Part shown: piece after piece, positions 13,110 through 25,486 of the stretch
How the letters are laid out: each line of letters starts with the position of its first letter
Position numbering within the stretch: position 1 is the stretch's first letter
Assembly (NCBI GenBank): GCA_021613375.1
Contig: CM038710.1
Coordinates: forward strand, 28,953,763-29,017,762
Reading direction: 5' to 3'
Source of the DNA: Megaleporinus macrocephalus
Lineage: Eukaryota; Chordata; Actinopteri; Characiformes; Anostomidae
Length of the DNA stretch: 64,000 bases
Notes under the pieces: model-generated
The model's database searches: none
What the model saw: the letters and a program-made list of their open reading frames with translations, nothing else
Told to the model about the DNA's origin: nothing
Position numbers and translations under genes: made by a program

Positions 13110-13658
13110 TTTCAAGTTTCAAGTTTATTTGTCATTTGCACATCATGTCAGGACATAACATGCATTGAAATACTTGGGGTGAGGCTCAGATATAACTCTA
13201 CAGCAGGGCAGCATTATATATGTAAAACAGTGCAAACATACAATAAATAGACAATATTAAAGTAAAAATAAGCTGGAAAATATACATATAGTTATAACTG
13301 AAATATATAAAGGACTATACAAAACATACACAAGATATATACATAAGATATACAGGAGGACATCTGTAAAAACTTTTGCAGAGGCAGGTTATCTAAGAAG
13401 ATATAAATAATATAAAAGTGTAACAATGTAATATAGCAGTGGTCGAGTGAACGGTATTGGGGTCTTTCAGCCTCACAGTTTGTTCAGGAGCCTGTCAGCC
13501 TGTGGGTAGAAGCTATTCAGTAGGCGTGTTGTTTTGGTCTGGATGCTGCTGAATCTCCTGCCTGATGGCAGTATGGTGAACAGGCCGTGTGCTGGGTGAC
13601 CGCTGTCTAACCTGATCTTCTGGATTTTCCTCAGGCAGCGGGACTGGTAGATGTCCTG
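13110..13658 (-). mobile_element. 3' end of a LINE-type (non-LTR) retrotransposon
   Basis: On the minus strand an uninterrupted 62-codon frame (13473-13658) encodes a C-terminus containing LFTILPSGRRFSSIQ and NSFYPQADRLLN, then TGA. A PSGRRY...NSFFPQA...LN tail is, from memory, common at the end of fish LINE ORFs. The following roughly 360 bp look like a 3' UTR and end in AATAAACTTG with short ACTTGAA repeats, as expected for a LINE terminus. The rest of the element is absent, so this is a 5'-truncated insertion. Confidence 0.6.
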
Positions 13659-13689
13659 TAGATGTCATGTCGTCGCTCCATCAAACTCC

Positions 13690-16600
13690 TGACACACATG
13701 CGTCTTGTCTAACCTTATTTTTTTCTTTTCTTTTCTGAGCTGTTGCGATGTAATCATTTTCCACTGTTCTCACACTTCTCTTCTTGAGAACTCCTGCTGT
13801 TGTTTGTTTCAAAGGCTACATATCTGTTATCAGCTGTGCAAACTGTGACTTCGATTTTCCTGAGTTACACAAACATGCAGGTTTTGGGAAAACTGAGAGA
13901 CCGTCCCGTCTTGGCTCGTGAGCGTGTTTCTGCTTTGCAGTGGAGGTGCGTCACACCTGAACTCTCACCTTTTCCCCTGTGTTCTCTTTGAACTGTATCC
14001 TTCTCATTTATATCCTGTAAAAACACCTCACTTCCAGCGCGCTCCTGCGATACGCAGAAACACTATCAAACACACTCACACATACACATCCCTTCTCTCT
14101 CTCTCTCTCTCCTTCTCTCTCCTTCTCGCTCTCTCTCTCTCTCTCACACTGAACATACTATGAAGCACACACATCCTCTCTCTCACATACACACTTGCAG
14201 TCACAGCTGGTATTGACTTCCTGACGGGCTAATTAAAGAAGAGGATGCGCTGGTTTCCAGGTTCCTCTGTAGATGTTTACTTGGCGGAGAGGCCAGTGAC
14301 GAGAAGCTGCTTCCCCTTTTCCCACCACTGGATCACCTGATTTAGTAACAATGCTCTGCAGATGTCCATTCTCTTCCTGCCAGCTTTCACAACAGTAAAT
14401 ACTGCTAACAAATTTATTTTTGTTTCCTTTTCTATCATAATATTAACCCCAAGGTGAACCAGGACTATTAGAGCTAGGTCTTCACTGAGGGACATAAATG
14501 TCAAAACATGGGAAAACACCCACTTGTCCCTACAGGTATGCTAACAGTTTGTGAGCTACTTAGCTTCTTATTTAAATGACGCTGCAACTGCATTCTGTTG
14601 TGTCACCCAGGGACACAAATGCACATGCTTGCTATGCCAAACTGTTTTTTGCACACTGTTGCGTTAACAAGTACGTCACAATGCAATTCATAACGCAGCA
14701 CAAGCGAGAGTTGCGATCTGGGTGTTACGAGTTGTACTATTGTGAAAACCAAGCTCGACCAAACCCTCTCTTACCACCACTCTGCTTTCTCAGCTGCCAC
14801 AGCTGACAAACACTTCACTTTCATGCAAAAGAAAAGATTTATTTACATAAATATAAACATATATGATACATGATAGACTGCTCTGCTGTTCAGTGTTGTG
14901 ACTAGTGAAATAACATATATAATAAACTGATTTGTCCTGTATTGCCTTTATTGCGTAACTGACCTCTTGTACACACAGCAAGTTTGTACAGAGGGGCTGT
15001 GGGTTTGACCTGGCATTGTCATTCGAGTTCATGAGCTTGCATTGAGTATGTTTCTGGCCTTAGGCATCAAAATGTAACTGCTGTGCCTTTTTAAGGTGGT
15101 TAAGGTTAAACACAAACATTTGAGTTCGCTAAAGTGCATTACATGTTTTACTTGAAGCTTGTGATAAGCATACAGGCTTTGTGACACACTGTGACATAAG
15201 TGTTTGATTTCTTTGTCACTTAATTATGCTGAGTTATTGTAATGCATTAGGTCTTCTCTTCAGCTCCGGAAGTTCTAACCAATAGTAGAGCTTTCTTAGC
15301 TATATTTACTTAGATAAGAGAAAGAGAACCAATGTCTGATTGGCCAATCAGAGTTCAACCTTTTTGTTTCTATCCTATGTGTACCAATGCAACAACAATA
15401 GTACTATAACACTTGGAGAGATTAAATATAAGCATGTTTCTACTGAAAAAAGGAAAAAAAAATGCAGAAATGCGTTTTTTAGTTCCCAGAAATTCTAATA
15501 ATTCTATGAGATTCTAAAAGAATATTAGTGCTAACAGTGATTCACATAAACATTTTTGGCCATTAAAAACCTGATTAAAACAGACAAGTGCAGCTTGTTT
15601 CCATTCAATGGTTATGTGCAATGTTTAAAAGACATATTAACATATGAACATATGAACATCGCTGTTCAATGTATCTTCATTATTGTCCCTTTTCAATTAC
15701 CTATATCATGTAAGCACGGAAGCTATTCTTTATATCCTGTGAAAGTGTCCTGATGATTAGACCAATAGAAATAATCTCTCGTAATCAAAGCTCTTTACAT
15801 GAACTTACATTGAAAATTAAGAATATTTTGCCTTTTTTGTGAAGCTAGTATTGGGAGATATTATTTTTCCTTGGACAGTGACAGTTTAGCCTTTAAAAGA
15901 ACAATGTGTTAAATGATTCAACCTGTCAAATTTATACCCCAAACAACACGAGGCAACAGAAAGTTGTTGTGTCCACATCTATCATAAGAAACACACCGTC
16001 CCTCCTCCTCAACGTTAGTATTAACAGCGGTTTACTCACCAGTCTAGAAGTAACGTTGAGTTCGGCGTCAACTTCATCCCTTTACTTACCAAGAGCATCT
16101 TCAGAGGTGGAAAGCAACCCCAGTGTTCCTGCTTCTATTTATATCAGTAATTTTACTTGCTGCCAGACATGGTATCTTGCTAAGAGAACTTCAGCCATCA
16201 TTGCATTTACTGTTTCTTTCATTTGCTACCTTTAATGATCTAACAGCAATACCGCCAACATGACTGACAAGAAATTACACAGCCATTGGAGCAGTGCTAC
16301 TTCTTCACCCACTTATGTTAGGCATACTCAACAGCGACTCACTATCATCTCTTGATATCAGTATTATGAAACGGACTGGGGCTAGCTGGATAGCACGTCA
16401 GTAGACGTCGCTGCAAGATGAACCACAGATGTATATGAAATACCATCAAAACTGTTATTTCTTCCTACACTTTGAACAGATACATATTCAGGGCACACAG
16501 TCCAGAACTGTCTAGGACTTCTGACAGAATTGGCCCTACACATTGAAAATCAGAATACATAAAACTAAAGTGAAAGCAAAAAAAAATGAACCAATCAACA

Positions 16601-18870
16601 ACATCTTTGATCTCTCTCCTCTTAATCTGGCTGCAAAATTCCAACCACATCATACACTTGGTTCTCTGAGGCTTAACATTAGAAAGGTAATGTGGTGATC
16701 CTCTAGATCCTCTAATATCATCCACCATCAGACCCTTAAAGTACAGTCACTCAGTGATAAGAATTACTGTCACAAACTCTGTAATAGCAAGAGTAATAGC
16801 AAGGGGTGCAGCTTCTTTTTAGTGGGAATTATAAAATTATATACATGGTACAAAAAATACTACCAGTGCTGAATTACATAACCTATTATACAACAAGTTC
16901 AACAGTAGAACAAGGGCTCTGACTGTGTCTTGTTTTCATTTCAAATGATAGAGGCCAGTGGCTTAGACACAGACACACAAGAGAATAAAGAAATAGGAAT
17001 ATTTATGTTATGGTATCAATGGCCGTATGTGCTCAGTTATTTTTTTAACAGAGTGATTTCTAAGAAGAGTCTGTTTGTAGAACAGACAGAGGAGAGAGGA
17101 ACACAGACACTGCTTTTGTTTTTTCCTGTTGGCGGTAGAGAGCGGTGCGTGACTTTTCCTCCGTAAGATAGCTGGAAAGAAGAGTGAGGTGACCGCAGGG
17201 CCATTGTTTTCTCGGGGCCCAAGGGAGCGATGCTCAGAGGGTGTGTTGATCCGGGAAAAAGGGGCCGTGCCAAGAACGTGCACTGACAGCCTTCCGCAGC
17301 CTGTGCGCCTCACACCTCTGACATCCAGCATCCTTTCACACCCAAAACGTCTGAAGAGGCCTGAAATTTCACACATTCACGAGACAAACATAAAACATCA
17401 CTACGTAAGTCATTATCATTAAAACTGATAGTACTGAAACGTTTCTTTCACTTCTTCTCACTTGTGTATGTGTAAATGTGTGTTACTATAAGTTTGAACT
17501 GCTTCACAGAAAAAAACTTGGAGGAAGGGGAACGGGAATAATCAGATCTGATGATGGGCCTGATTAATCAGACCCCTCGTCTGAATTGGGAGCCCTCCTA
17601 AAGCCTCAAAAAAATATATTTTTGGTTTCTAATTTTGATACCCTATGGAATTATACAAATAATAAAAGACAGCATTTTCCATTTTCATGTCAAGCTCTGC
17701 TTATCCACTTGTTGTTTCCATTATCCCCTCAGCCTTAAACACAAAAATGGTTTGTTCTATTGTGTAACTTCGACGTTGCTGGCTAGTTAGTGGCTACACA
17801 GCATTTCTCACCTGTCTAGGAAGACACAGGGACTGGACAGACAGACAGGACCAAGGCAAAAAAGAGGTAAAATCTTCTGAATCGTTCTTTTTCAGAACAA
17901 CAAATTCTTGTAATCAGAGAATGTGTAGTAATAACGTGATCTAGGTAGCTAACTAGTGATTATTAGTAACTAGCACGAGCTGATAATGAAGCACAGGATT
18001 GAATTCAAGGTAGAAAGTAAGCTTTTTTAAATAGCTAAGGTAACAAATAGTGTTTCTCCTATCACAGCCCAAATAAGTTAAACTCAGTCCAGCAGCTAGC
18101 GTATAGAATGAACCCTGTTAGTTCCACAAGCAGCCCCAGTCACTGAGACAGAGAGCAGCTGATCCAGACAAATCAGCTCACCGAAGTAGGCAGTAATCAT
18201 TTGTTAAGCCAATTCCTCTGAAAACGGCATTGATTGAATTTAATTTTCTTTCCTTTTCCCTTTTGAATTTCCCTCTGATTGCATTGATTGTTTTGAACAG
18301 AGACTAAAGGCTGATTGTTACTGAACTATAGCAACATTGATGACTCAAAGCACACTTCCCGTACTGCCGGTTGTTTAACCCTTAAAAGCAAACTAAAAAC
18401 CTCAAAAAAACCCCAGCTATTTCTATTTCTTTACTTTCTTGTGAGGGAGGAGGGGGGCCTGGGGGCATGGGGTGAAATTCTACTAATTACTCAACAGTTC
18501 TGCATAGTGCAATCGCTGGGATCGTTCAGATCAGGCACTCAGAGTGGTTCAAGGTGAAATAAACTGAAGATTCTGTTGGAGATGAAGTTGCTTCACAGTG
18601 GTGCTAAAAGGAACCAGAGATCGTCTTGTCTACTACATAAATAAAGCCACTAGTTTATGTATATTTGCCTTCTGAGTTTGAGATATGTACGTCTGCATGT
18701 CTTAAGAAATAAGCTTTCTTTTGGACTAGTTTGCTCACAAAACATCTTGTATGTACATCTGCAACATAAATTAATAAAAAAATTCATCTTGAGGACTATC
18801 ACAAAACAATGTCGCAGACATCTAACGGTGTATTCATAAGATCATTTTATTTTTATTTTCTATGAGGCTT
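13690..18870. other. Intergenic DNA, no gene recognised
   Basis: Contains an imperfect CT-rich tract (14091-14146) and a slightly GC/CpG-rich block at 17160-17350 that could be a conserved element. No exon or named repeat is supportable. Confidence 0.45.
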
Positions 18871-18882
18871 TTTCTTAAAAGG

Positions 18883-19377
18883 TGTTGTGACCCCTGGTCG
18901 TAATAGCCAACATTTTTGTCTGTTTTTTGTCTGTTGGTCAAGCGGCCATCTTTAGAGACGTTCAGTGTTCTCTCCTCTGACCTGACCTGGAAGAACTCCT
19001 GCCCAGACCAACCTGGCACTCTCCACTCCTCTTCACTTCATGTGTACATTTAGTTTGAGGTTTGTTAGATGCCATAAAAATCTCTGTGGGTGCTTTTTGT
19101 TTGTCTACCCTTCTAGCCTGTTTTGTTGTAGGGAATTAGGGGTATTTGGGATTTTGTGTATTTTTGTTTATTTACATTTATAACTTTAGTTGTTTTGTTT
19201 CTTATTTTGGTGTCTGCCTGTCCCTGAAGCCAGTGTCCCATCATGTTACTCATTTGTTGAAAATAAACTGCAGTTTTCTGGTTGTAAACAGTATCCAGTG
19301 TTTGGACTGGCAGAGATCAGGGGAGAGAACCCACTCTCAATTTCTGTTACAGCCTCACTCTAGACCAGGTTGTAACA
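18883..19377. mobile_element. Solo LTR of an LTR retrotransposon (495 bp) with target-site duplication
   Basis: Begins TGTTGTGACC and ends GGTTGTAACA, the canonical TG...CA termini with imperfect inverted ends. It is flanked by a perfect 4-bp direct repeat AAGG (18879-18882 and 19378-19381). An internal AATAAA lies at 19262-19267 near the right side, as expected for a plus-strand LTR. No internal retrotransposon coding region adjoins, so it is a recombination-derived solo LTR. Gypsy-like origin is a guess. A 129-codon ORF starting within it (19146) is not a gene. Confidence 0.65.
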
Positions 19378-19381
19378 AAGG

Positions 19382-20460
19382 CATTGATGTCTGGTTCCCG
19401 TCACCACCACAGTCAGCAATTCTGACTTGGAACTTTTCTCTATCACGTGAAAATTCTCTAACACAAACAGTAGTAAGTACAATAAGGAAAATCGGCTATG
19501 GTCAGTGCTGCTGTCTATTCAAACTCGTGTATTAATGGTTATATATTCATATATACAATAAAAATCTCACATTTGCTTGCTTTGAGTGAAAAGGTCCCTT
19601 AAAAATATAAAACACTTACATCATGTACATCATATGTAGAGCCAGAGACGATCAATTTCAGACATCATTAGAGCATTTCGTTTTGGTCCTCTGACCACTG
19701 GCTGCATATTATATTCTGAACTTCAAACTGTACATTACAAGAGTTGAAAGCTGCAGAACAAAGAGTGCACCAATTATCCCTCCGTCAGCCGCCTCCCACA
19801 ATGCACCAGGCCTTTAAACAGGCCAATTAAAAACTGCTGCTTTACCAGCTCATAAGCTACCCGCACAGTCAAGGATTTCACATGGATTTGTAATAAGAAG
19901 TACGAAGGCTTCATCTGAGATGTAGAGAATGCAATTACACAACTGGAGAAGTTGTTATTTGGTGGCTTTTATTTGTCAGTGTTTGATTTGTTTTCATGGC
20001 AAAATATTCTTGTTCTGAATGATCGGAAGGGTCTTACACCAAAGTAAATACAAAAATTAAAAAATGTTCATTACCCAAGCCTCAGCTCCTTTTTCCTGCA
20101 TTCATCAAACCAGGGCAAAAATGTTTAATGAGACTTTTAAGTCTTCTAATCACCAGGACTAGGACCAGAAGAACATTTTCCAGCAATTCATTTTGTTTAT
20201 TTTATTTAGCTTAATCCTATTTGTGCTTTGTAGTTGTTTATTTTGGTGGAAATTGGAACTGCATACTGTTTGTATGTCTGTGCTGAGATTAAATACAATC
20301 TGAAGTCAACCTGAAATCAAAAGAGACCTTTTTTTACTTTTGTTGTTAATGTCCTCGACTACATTACATCATTGTGTCATATCATTAAAAAGACAAAACT
20401 CTTATTTCTCTGTAATCTTTCAGCAAAGTGTAGTGATTTCTGCCCACATCTAAATGCCTG
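19382..20460. other. Intergenic DNA, nothing certain
   Basis: A 150-bp non-repetitive block at 19780-19930 with AATTAAA and ATGCACCAGGC words could be a conserved element; otherwise nothing is seen. Confidence 0.4.
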
Positions 20461-20464
20461 TCTG

Positions 20465-20785
20465 ACATTTGGTTGTCATTGTGAGCCATCGGCCCTGTTG
20501 TGAATACTTCTTACATACTATGGTGTCTCTTAAAAGCTTGTTTATCCAGATGGGCACACTGAATGCTACAGAGGTTGCGAGAAGTTTATGGCTCAGTGAA
20601 TCCTGTCATTCATGGCAGGAACCCCCAGGGAAGCTGCCCCAAACCCAGGCGATAACGACTTGGCCAGATGGAACATGGAAGCAGGCCTATAAGACTGTGC
20701 AGATGCTAAAACCAGGGCAGGTTTTGAGAGTGCCTCAAAGAATGTCCATACTGCGGTATTCTCAGGAATAAAGTGTATACTTTGA
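20465..20785. repeat. Diverged dispersed repeat, longer copy
   Basis: Shares with 34785-34985 an ordered set of words: TGTTGTGAA, GATAACGACTTGGCCAGATG, GGAACATGGAAGCAGGCC, ATAAGACTGTGCAG, and AATGTCCATACTGC / TCAGGAATAAA near the right end. The family is unknown to me. The plus-strand ORF here (100 codons) is not convincing as a gene. Confidence 0.55.
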
Positions 20786-21985
20786 ACTGGTTGGCAAGGA
20801 AAGAAGTTACAACAGCTCCCTGCCCTTCCACCACACTGATCTTTATTTTTTTTAGCTTTTCTGAAAAATAGATAACATCTGCTGCTTGTCTGTCAAATCC
20901 TGGAAATCATATCATGTTCTTCCCACATGTAATGCCAGTCTTTTTCCAGAGACCCATCCCTGTTTCACTAGAGAGTACTTTATGTTAAGGACAAAAAATG
21001 CATTCTGATTTATGTTGATTCTTTTGCATGTTGATTTTAAAGCTGCACTGCGTAAGTTTTGGGGATTTGGAGACCTCTCTGGTGGATATTTGTAATTGCA
21101 ACTTGCGGAAGAACGCTTGATGTCACTGCTTACTATTGTGTCTGTGTTAATAGTGTTACTTTGGATGTAACTTCATCCTGTTTCTAAACAGCAAGTGTAT
21201 TCTAATTAGTTTAAAAACCTTTTTATTAGTTTTTTTATGCAGTGATTATTAATTATATACTTTTGAGATATATTTCACTCATGTTATTGTAATACTCCTG
21301 TTAACATGCTCATGAACTGTGCAAACATGTAATGATATACAAAGAACTGTTGCCTGTTTACTGTGTACATGTGTGCGTATATGTATGTTTCTTTACCTGC
21401 ACGGGTTCTGTATGTGTTTGTGTGTACGTGCTCCTGTACTTAAGCTGTGTGTTGCCATGGAAGTTCTCTTGGCTGTGCGGATGGAGGCTACGTTGGAGTG
21501 GTCACTGATTAAATGATTAAAACAGCTCCATCCTCTGCCTCATTGATTTTAAAATTGCAGGGACTTTCTCTCCTCTAACAAAAGCAATTCCTGGAAAAGC
21601 ACAGAGCAGCTTCCCACACATGACACAGAGATGAAGGAGCAGTCTACCTGTGCCATCCGCTGTACCTCTCACCATGACCATAAACTCCTCAGGTCAGTGG
21701 GATCAAAGACATCATGTAGCATCTAAAGCTGTGCATACATGATTAATATTAATGCTGCTGAATACTAATAAAAGTTGATGACTGAAAAGCACTATAACAG
21801 CCCTTCAGCTGCATATCCATCCATGTACATCATAATTGAATCAAATTACACTGCATTTAACAGCTGATGTATGTCAAGGAATTGTATGCAGGTCTATCCT
21901 GCTAATGGTTTTCTGCCCATCTTTAATGATAATAGTATAACTCCCAGCAGTGGATGCAACAAATGGAGTTGGCATCCATTATATT
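20786..21985. other. Intergenic DNA with a possible short repeat remnant
   Basis: The words GCACTGCGTAAGTTTTGGGG and AATTGCAACTTGCGG (21044-21108) resemble a common fish repeat from memory; otherwise nothing is recognised. Confidence 0.35.
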
Positions 21986-21990
21986 TGTTA

Positions 21991-22640
21991 CCACATCATT
22001 ATGACCACCTGCCTAACTTGATGTTGGTGCTCCATGTGCCACCAAAACAGCTCTGACCAAAGAACAGCCTATAAAAGACCTTTGAGGGTACCAAGGTGCA
22101 AAGGCATTAGCAGCAGATACTTTAAGTCCTGTAAGTTGTGAGGTGGTGCCACAGCAGTTCAGAATTGTTGTCCCACCATCCCATAGATGCTCAACTTGTC
22201 TTAGATGTAATTTGGATGTGTCACCAAGCGCCACTTACCTCACACCATTCCAAAACACAGTGTGCCCTTTTGCAGTACTAGCACCAGTGCCACGAAGGGG
22301 TGTTCCTAGTCCCCAACAATTTTTAGGTAGGTGCCATGTGTTGTATTGATTGCTATTGTATTGAGCCCAATACTATGCACATTTTTTCTAGTGGACTACA
22401 ATGGTTTCTCCCTGTTCAGACCACTGTCATAAGTACTCACCACTGCTGAACCAGAGCACCCCACTATTTGACCCTTGCCAAAACCGTACAGGTCTCCATG
22501 CCCACCCATTTACCTTGCATCCAACACGCCAACTACAAGAACTGATTGTCTAGACTTACTGTCCAATATATCCCAGACCTTGACATGCACAACTGTTACA
22601 AGATAATCAGTGTTTATCAATTAATCATCTGTGAGTGATC
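21991..22640 (-). mobile_element. Degenerate Tc1/mariner-type transposon
   Basis: Reads CACATCATTATGACCACCTG at the left, then GCCACCAAAACAGC, ATTAGCAGCAGAT, TTTAAGTCCTGTAAGTTGTG and TAATATATCCC-like words, with AAGATAATCAGTGTTTATCA near the right. This order matches a widespread fish Tc1-like element in reverse orientation. The transposase is shattered and large internal parts are missing. Confidence 0.65.
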
Positions 22641-22664
22641 ATTATACTGTGTATAACAAAGTTT

Positions 22665-24555
22665 TGCAATCCATTGATCGCATTAACAGCAATACAGTGA
22701 TTTAAAGTTATACAGGCAAATACACATCAGAATGAAATCTGCATAGTTGATAACCTGATATAAGGATTACACTTTACACCCTATGTTTCTATAACAGAAC
22801 AGACAAGGTTCAGATATTACCTAGCAATGCCTGCCAACAGGGTTACTCTGGAACACACAAACTCATTAACTCTCTCCCTGAGGTATAGCATGATGATAGT
22901 AAGACGGAGGGTGACATATTTTTGCAATTGCCTGTACATGTGTGTATATAGTACTAGAAAATCTATTTTACCACCACAACTAAATATGATGACAACTCCA
23001 TATTTGCTGTGTTTACTTTTTACCTGTATTTCAGCTTCTGTTCTTTTCTGAAGAGTTGCTTTAAATTTTTAAAGAAAACTACAGAGATAAGTTTTAGATG
23101 TCTTGCACATGTGCCTTTCACTATCCACATAATCCCAAACACATTTAGTGATGTAGTATTCTGGACACTGAAGTGGTCAGTCCTTATTATCTTTTAATGA
23201 TGTTTATTAAAACTTTCAGTTTTGGAAACTTCTGCCATTGCACAGTAATATTAGACGCTGACATCAACCACCCCTAAACCCAGCCCAGAATTTTACAACA
23301 AACACACTTACATGATATTTAAACTAACAAACATTTACATGTTTTTAGTACTCTCTTATTGTGGTTGTCCTGCTTCCCAAGAGCTTGAGCATACTTAAAG
23401 GCCTGCTAAGAGCCCATGGCTTTGCACTGGCCAATATCGGGATGCCATGTTGCAGTCCTGTCCCAAGCATTTCTGTGAAGCAGCGGTTACTGTCCCAGCA
23501 AACACACATACTACGAGTGCATGCTCTCTGCCACGTGTACTGCTGGTCCTCCCTTGGGGTCACGTGCACTACAGTTTTACTTTGCACTGCTTGGGGCAGA
23601 AACAACAACAGCAGTACATCCCCGCCTGCTCTCTGCTTTTTCTGCCATCCACTGTGCCATAGACACAAGCAAGTGTGCTGCACGTGTGTGCTGAAGCCCC
23701 GACCCTCAGCCTTGTGTGCTGACTCTAATCTTTAGCTTTGTTGCACTAGCCTTGCCGTTGACCCGTCACCAGGCCTTCCTGCACCTCTTCCAGCCTCACT
23801 GTGCTTTGACAGGCCATCTTCTGATCAGGCTCTGCTGATGAGCCTCAACCACAATCCTTGCTGCCCGTCACTGTTGTGCTCTTCCTCTTTCACAGTCCTC
23901 AGCTGGGCTCGGTTCTCTCTGCTGGCGGTAAAGGTAACAGCTTCTAGCCTTGAGTTTTTGATGTGCTTTATAAAAACAGGCTGCATCACAATAAAGTACA
24001 TGAGACATATAAGTGTTGTCTCATTGGTATGCACTGCATGCCATACTGCTGCTGCTGCTGCACCCATTTCCACCTAAATGGGTCATTATCTTGTGTTTTG
24101 CTTGATCCTCGCACGCTTATGAAGGCCTCCACACAGATATTTCCGTATTGTCCACAGATTTGTTTTCCACCATTAAAGCCTATTCTCCTGTTGCACCTGG
24201 GCCTCCAGCCAATGTAATTGGCTCGTGCACTGTCATGCCAGCAGTTGGCGAGCCTTCTCGGGTAAATCTGGCATCCAGGAAAAATAACACACAGTTGGAT
24301 CTGTATGTGACATTTCACAATGTACAGGTACAGGCCTTGTCATGCTCCTAACCAGGGTGTACTAGATCTACTGTCAATGCACACTGTATATTTTTAACAT
24401 TATATCATTTAGGCATTGTAACTGTACTGTTCAAATGTACGACTAGATAAACTATACTAGACAGTATACTGATAAAAGTACTTTTACTTAGTACTTTTAC
24501 TTAGTACTTTTATCTAAAACTATTTTTCCACTTCCTAGCATTGCAGGATTTTAGG
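22665..24555. other. Intergenic DNA; unusually TG/CA-rich stretch at 23350-24350
   Basis: The right kilobase is richer in GC and has overlapping open frames on both strands (up to 124 codons). None contains a recognisable domain, and the CpG depletion with excess TG and CA suggests old methylated, probably repetitive DNA. A short tandem of ACTTAGTACTTTT lies at 24479-24516. Confidence 0.4.
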
Positions 24556-24563
24556 GTATTTAC

Positions 24564-25478
24564 TAGAGATGGAAGGATCGATCGGCCATGAATCGGTATT
24601 GGCCGATTTTTAATCAAAATAAGTGATCGGCGGTCGGTGGATAGTTCTCCAATTTATCCGATCAATGATGTTAAACAAATGAGCCTAATTTCTGTTTTTC
24701 TAGCTAGCGTTTCATCCAGGAAGAGGAGCCCTCCGTGAAACTTCCTCCGGCCAGGTCCCTGCAATTCCTATCTGAACCACTAGGTGGAAATACACACGCT
24801 TTCATTTTTCCACAGACTGACTAAAGCAGTGGCCTTATGAGAACAGTTTACGGCGTTCGTTCATCGCATGTGCGGTGGACTCTCATCCAGGGCAGTTTGT
24901 AGCATCTTAAAAATGAGTGAAATCTATGTGTCTCGTGGGGAAACCAAGACAAAGACATTTAACACTACTAATCTGATACAATCTGATATCAACAAACAGC
25001 AGAGCTAGCACGCACAGCTAGCACAAAACAAATAACTCAGAGAACCGTGCAGACCAGATCTGACTGGTACGAACAGTACAGCAGCAGCAACAGCCAGAGA
25101 GCTAAAGGAACCACAGCCAGAGTGATTGAGTTTATAGTTCTAGATAAGCAGCTCTTCTCGGCTGTAGAAGACGATGTATGCCGTTCCTAGTAGAAAATAC
25201 TTTTCAGATATCGCTTTTCCGGATCTGTATCAAGCGGTTTACTTCCACATAGACCAACTTCTAATTTAGTTAAAAATATTATGCTGTTTCACATGTTTGT
25301 TAAAATGGTAATAAACCAGTTTTCACCATGTTTCTTGACTTGCTTGCACTAATAACTACATGTATCGCTGCCGTGGCATATAGCCCCGCCCTCTATCGGT
25401 ATGGGCTATCGACCGATCACGCTGTAAGGTGATCGGCGATCGGAATTGGCCTCAAAAATGAGGATCTGTCCATCTCTA
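24564..25478. mobile_element. hAT-superfamily non-autonomous element (915 bp) with 8-bp target-site duplication
   Basis: Terminal inverted repeats TAGAGATGGAAGGATC (left) and its near-complement GGATCTGTCCATCTCTA (right) are flanked by an 8-bp direct repeat, GTATTTAC / GTTTTTAC (24556-24563 and 25479-25486, one mismatch). An 8-bp duplication and TAGAGATG-type ends are hallmarks of hAT elements. Near both ends are GATCGG-rich subterminal motifs. No transposase is present, so mobilisation would have been in trans. Confidence 0.8.
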
Positions 25479-25486
25479 GTTTTTAC

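Noticed and set aside
19146..19535. 129-codon plus-strand ORF with a hydrophobic start
   Set aside because: Starts inside the solo LTR and runs across its right end, so it is not a gene.
23345..24320. Cluster of overlapping ORFs up to 124 codons on both strands
   Set aside because: No domain, no consistent splice sites, and a base composition typical of decayed methylated DNA.
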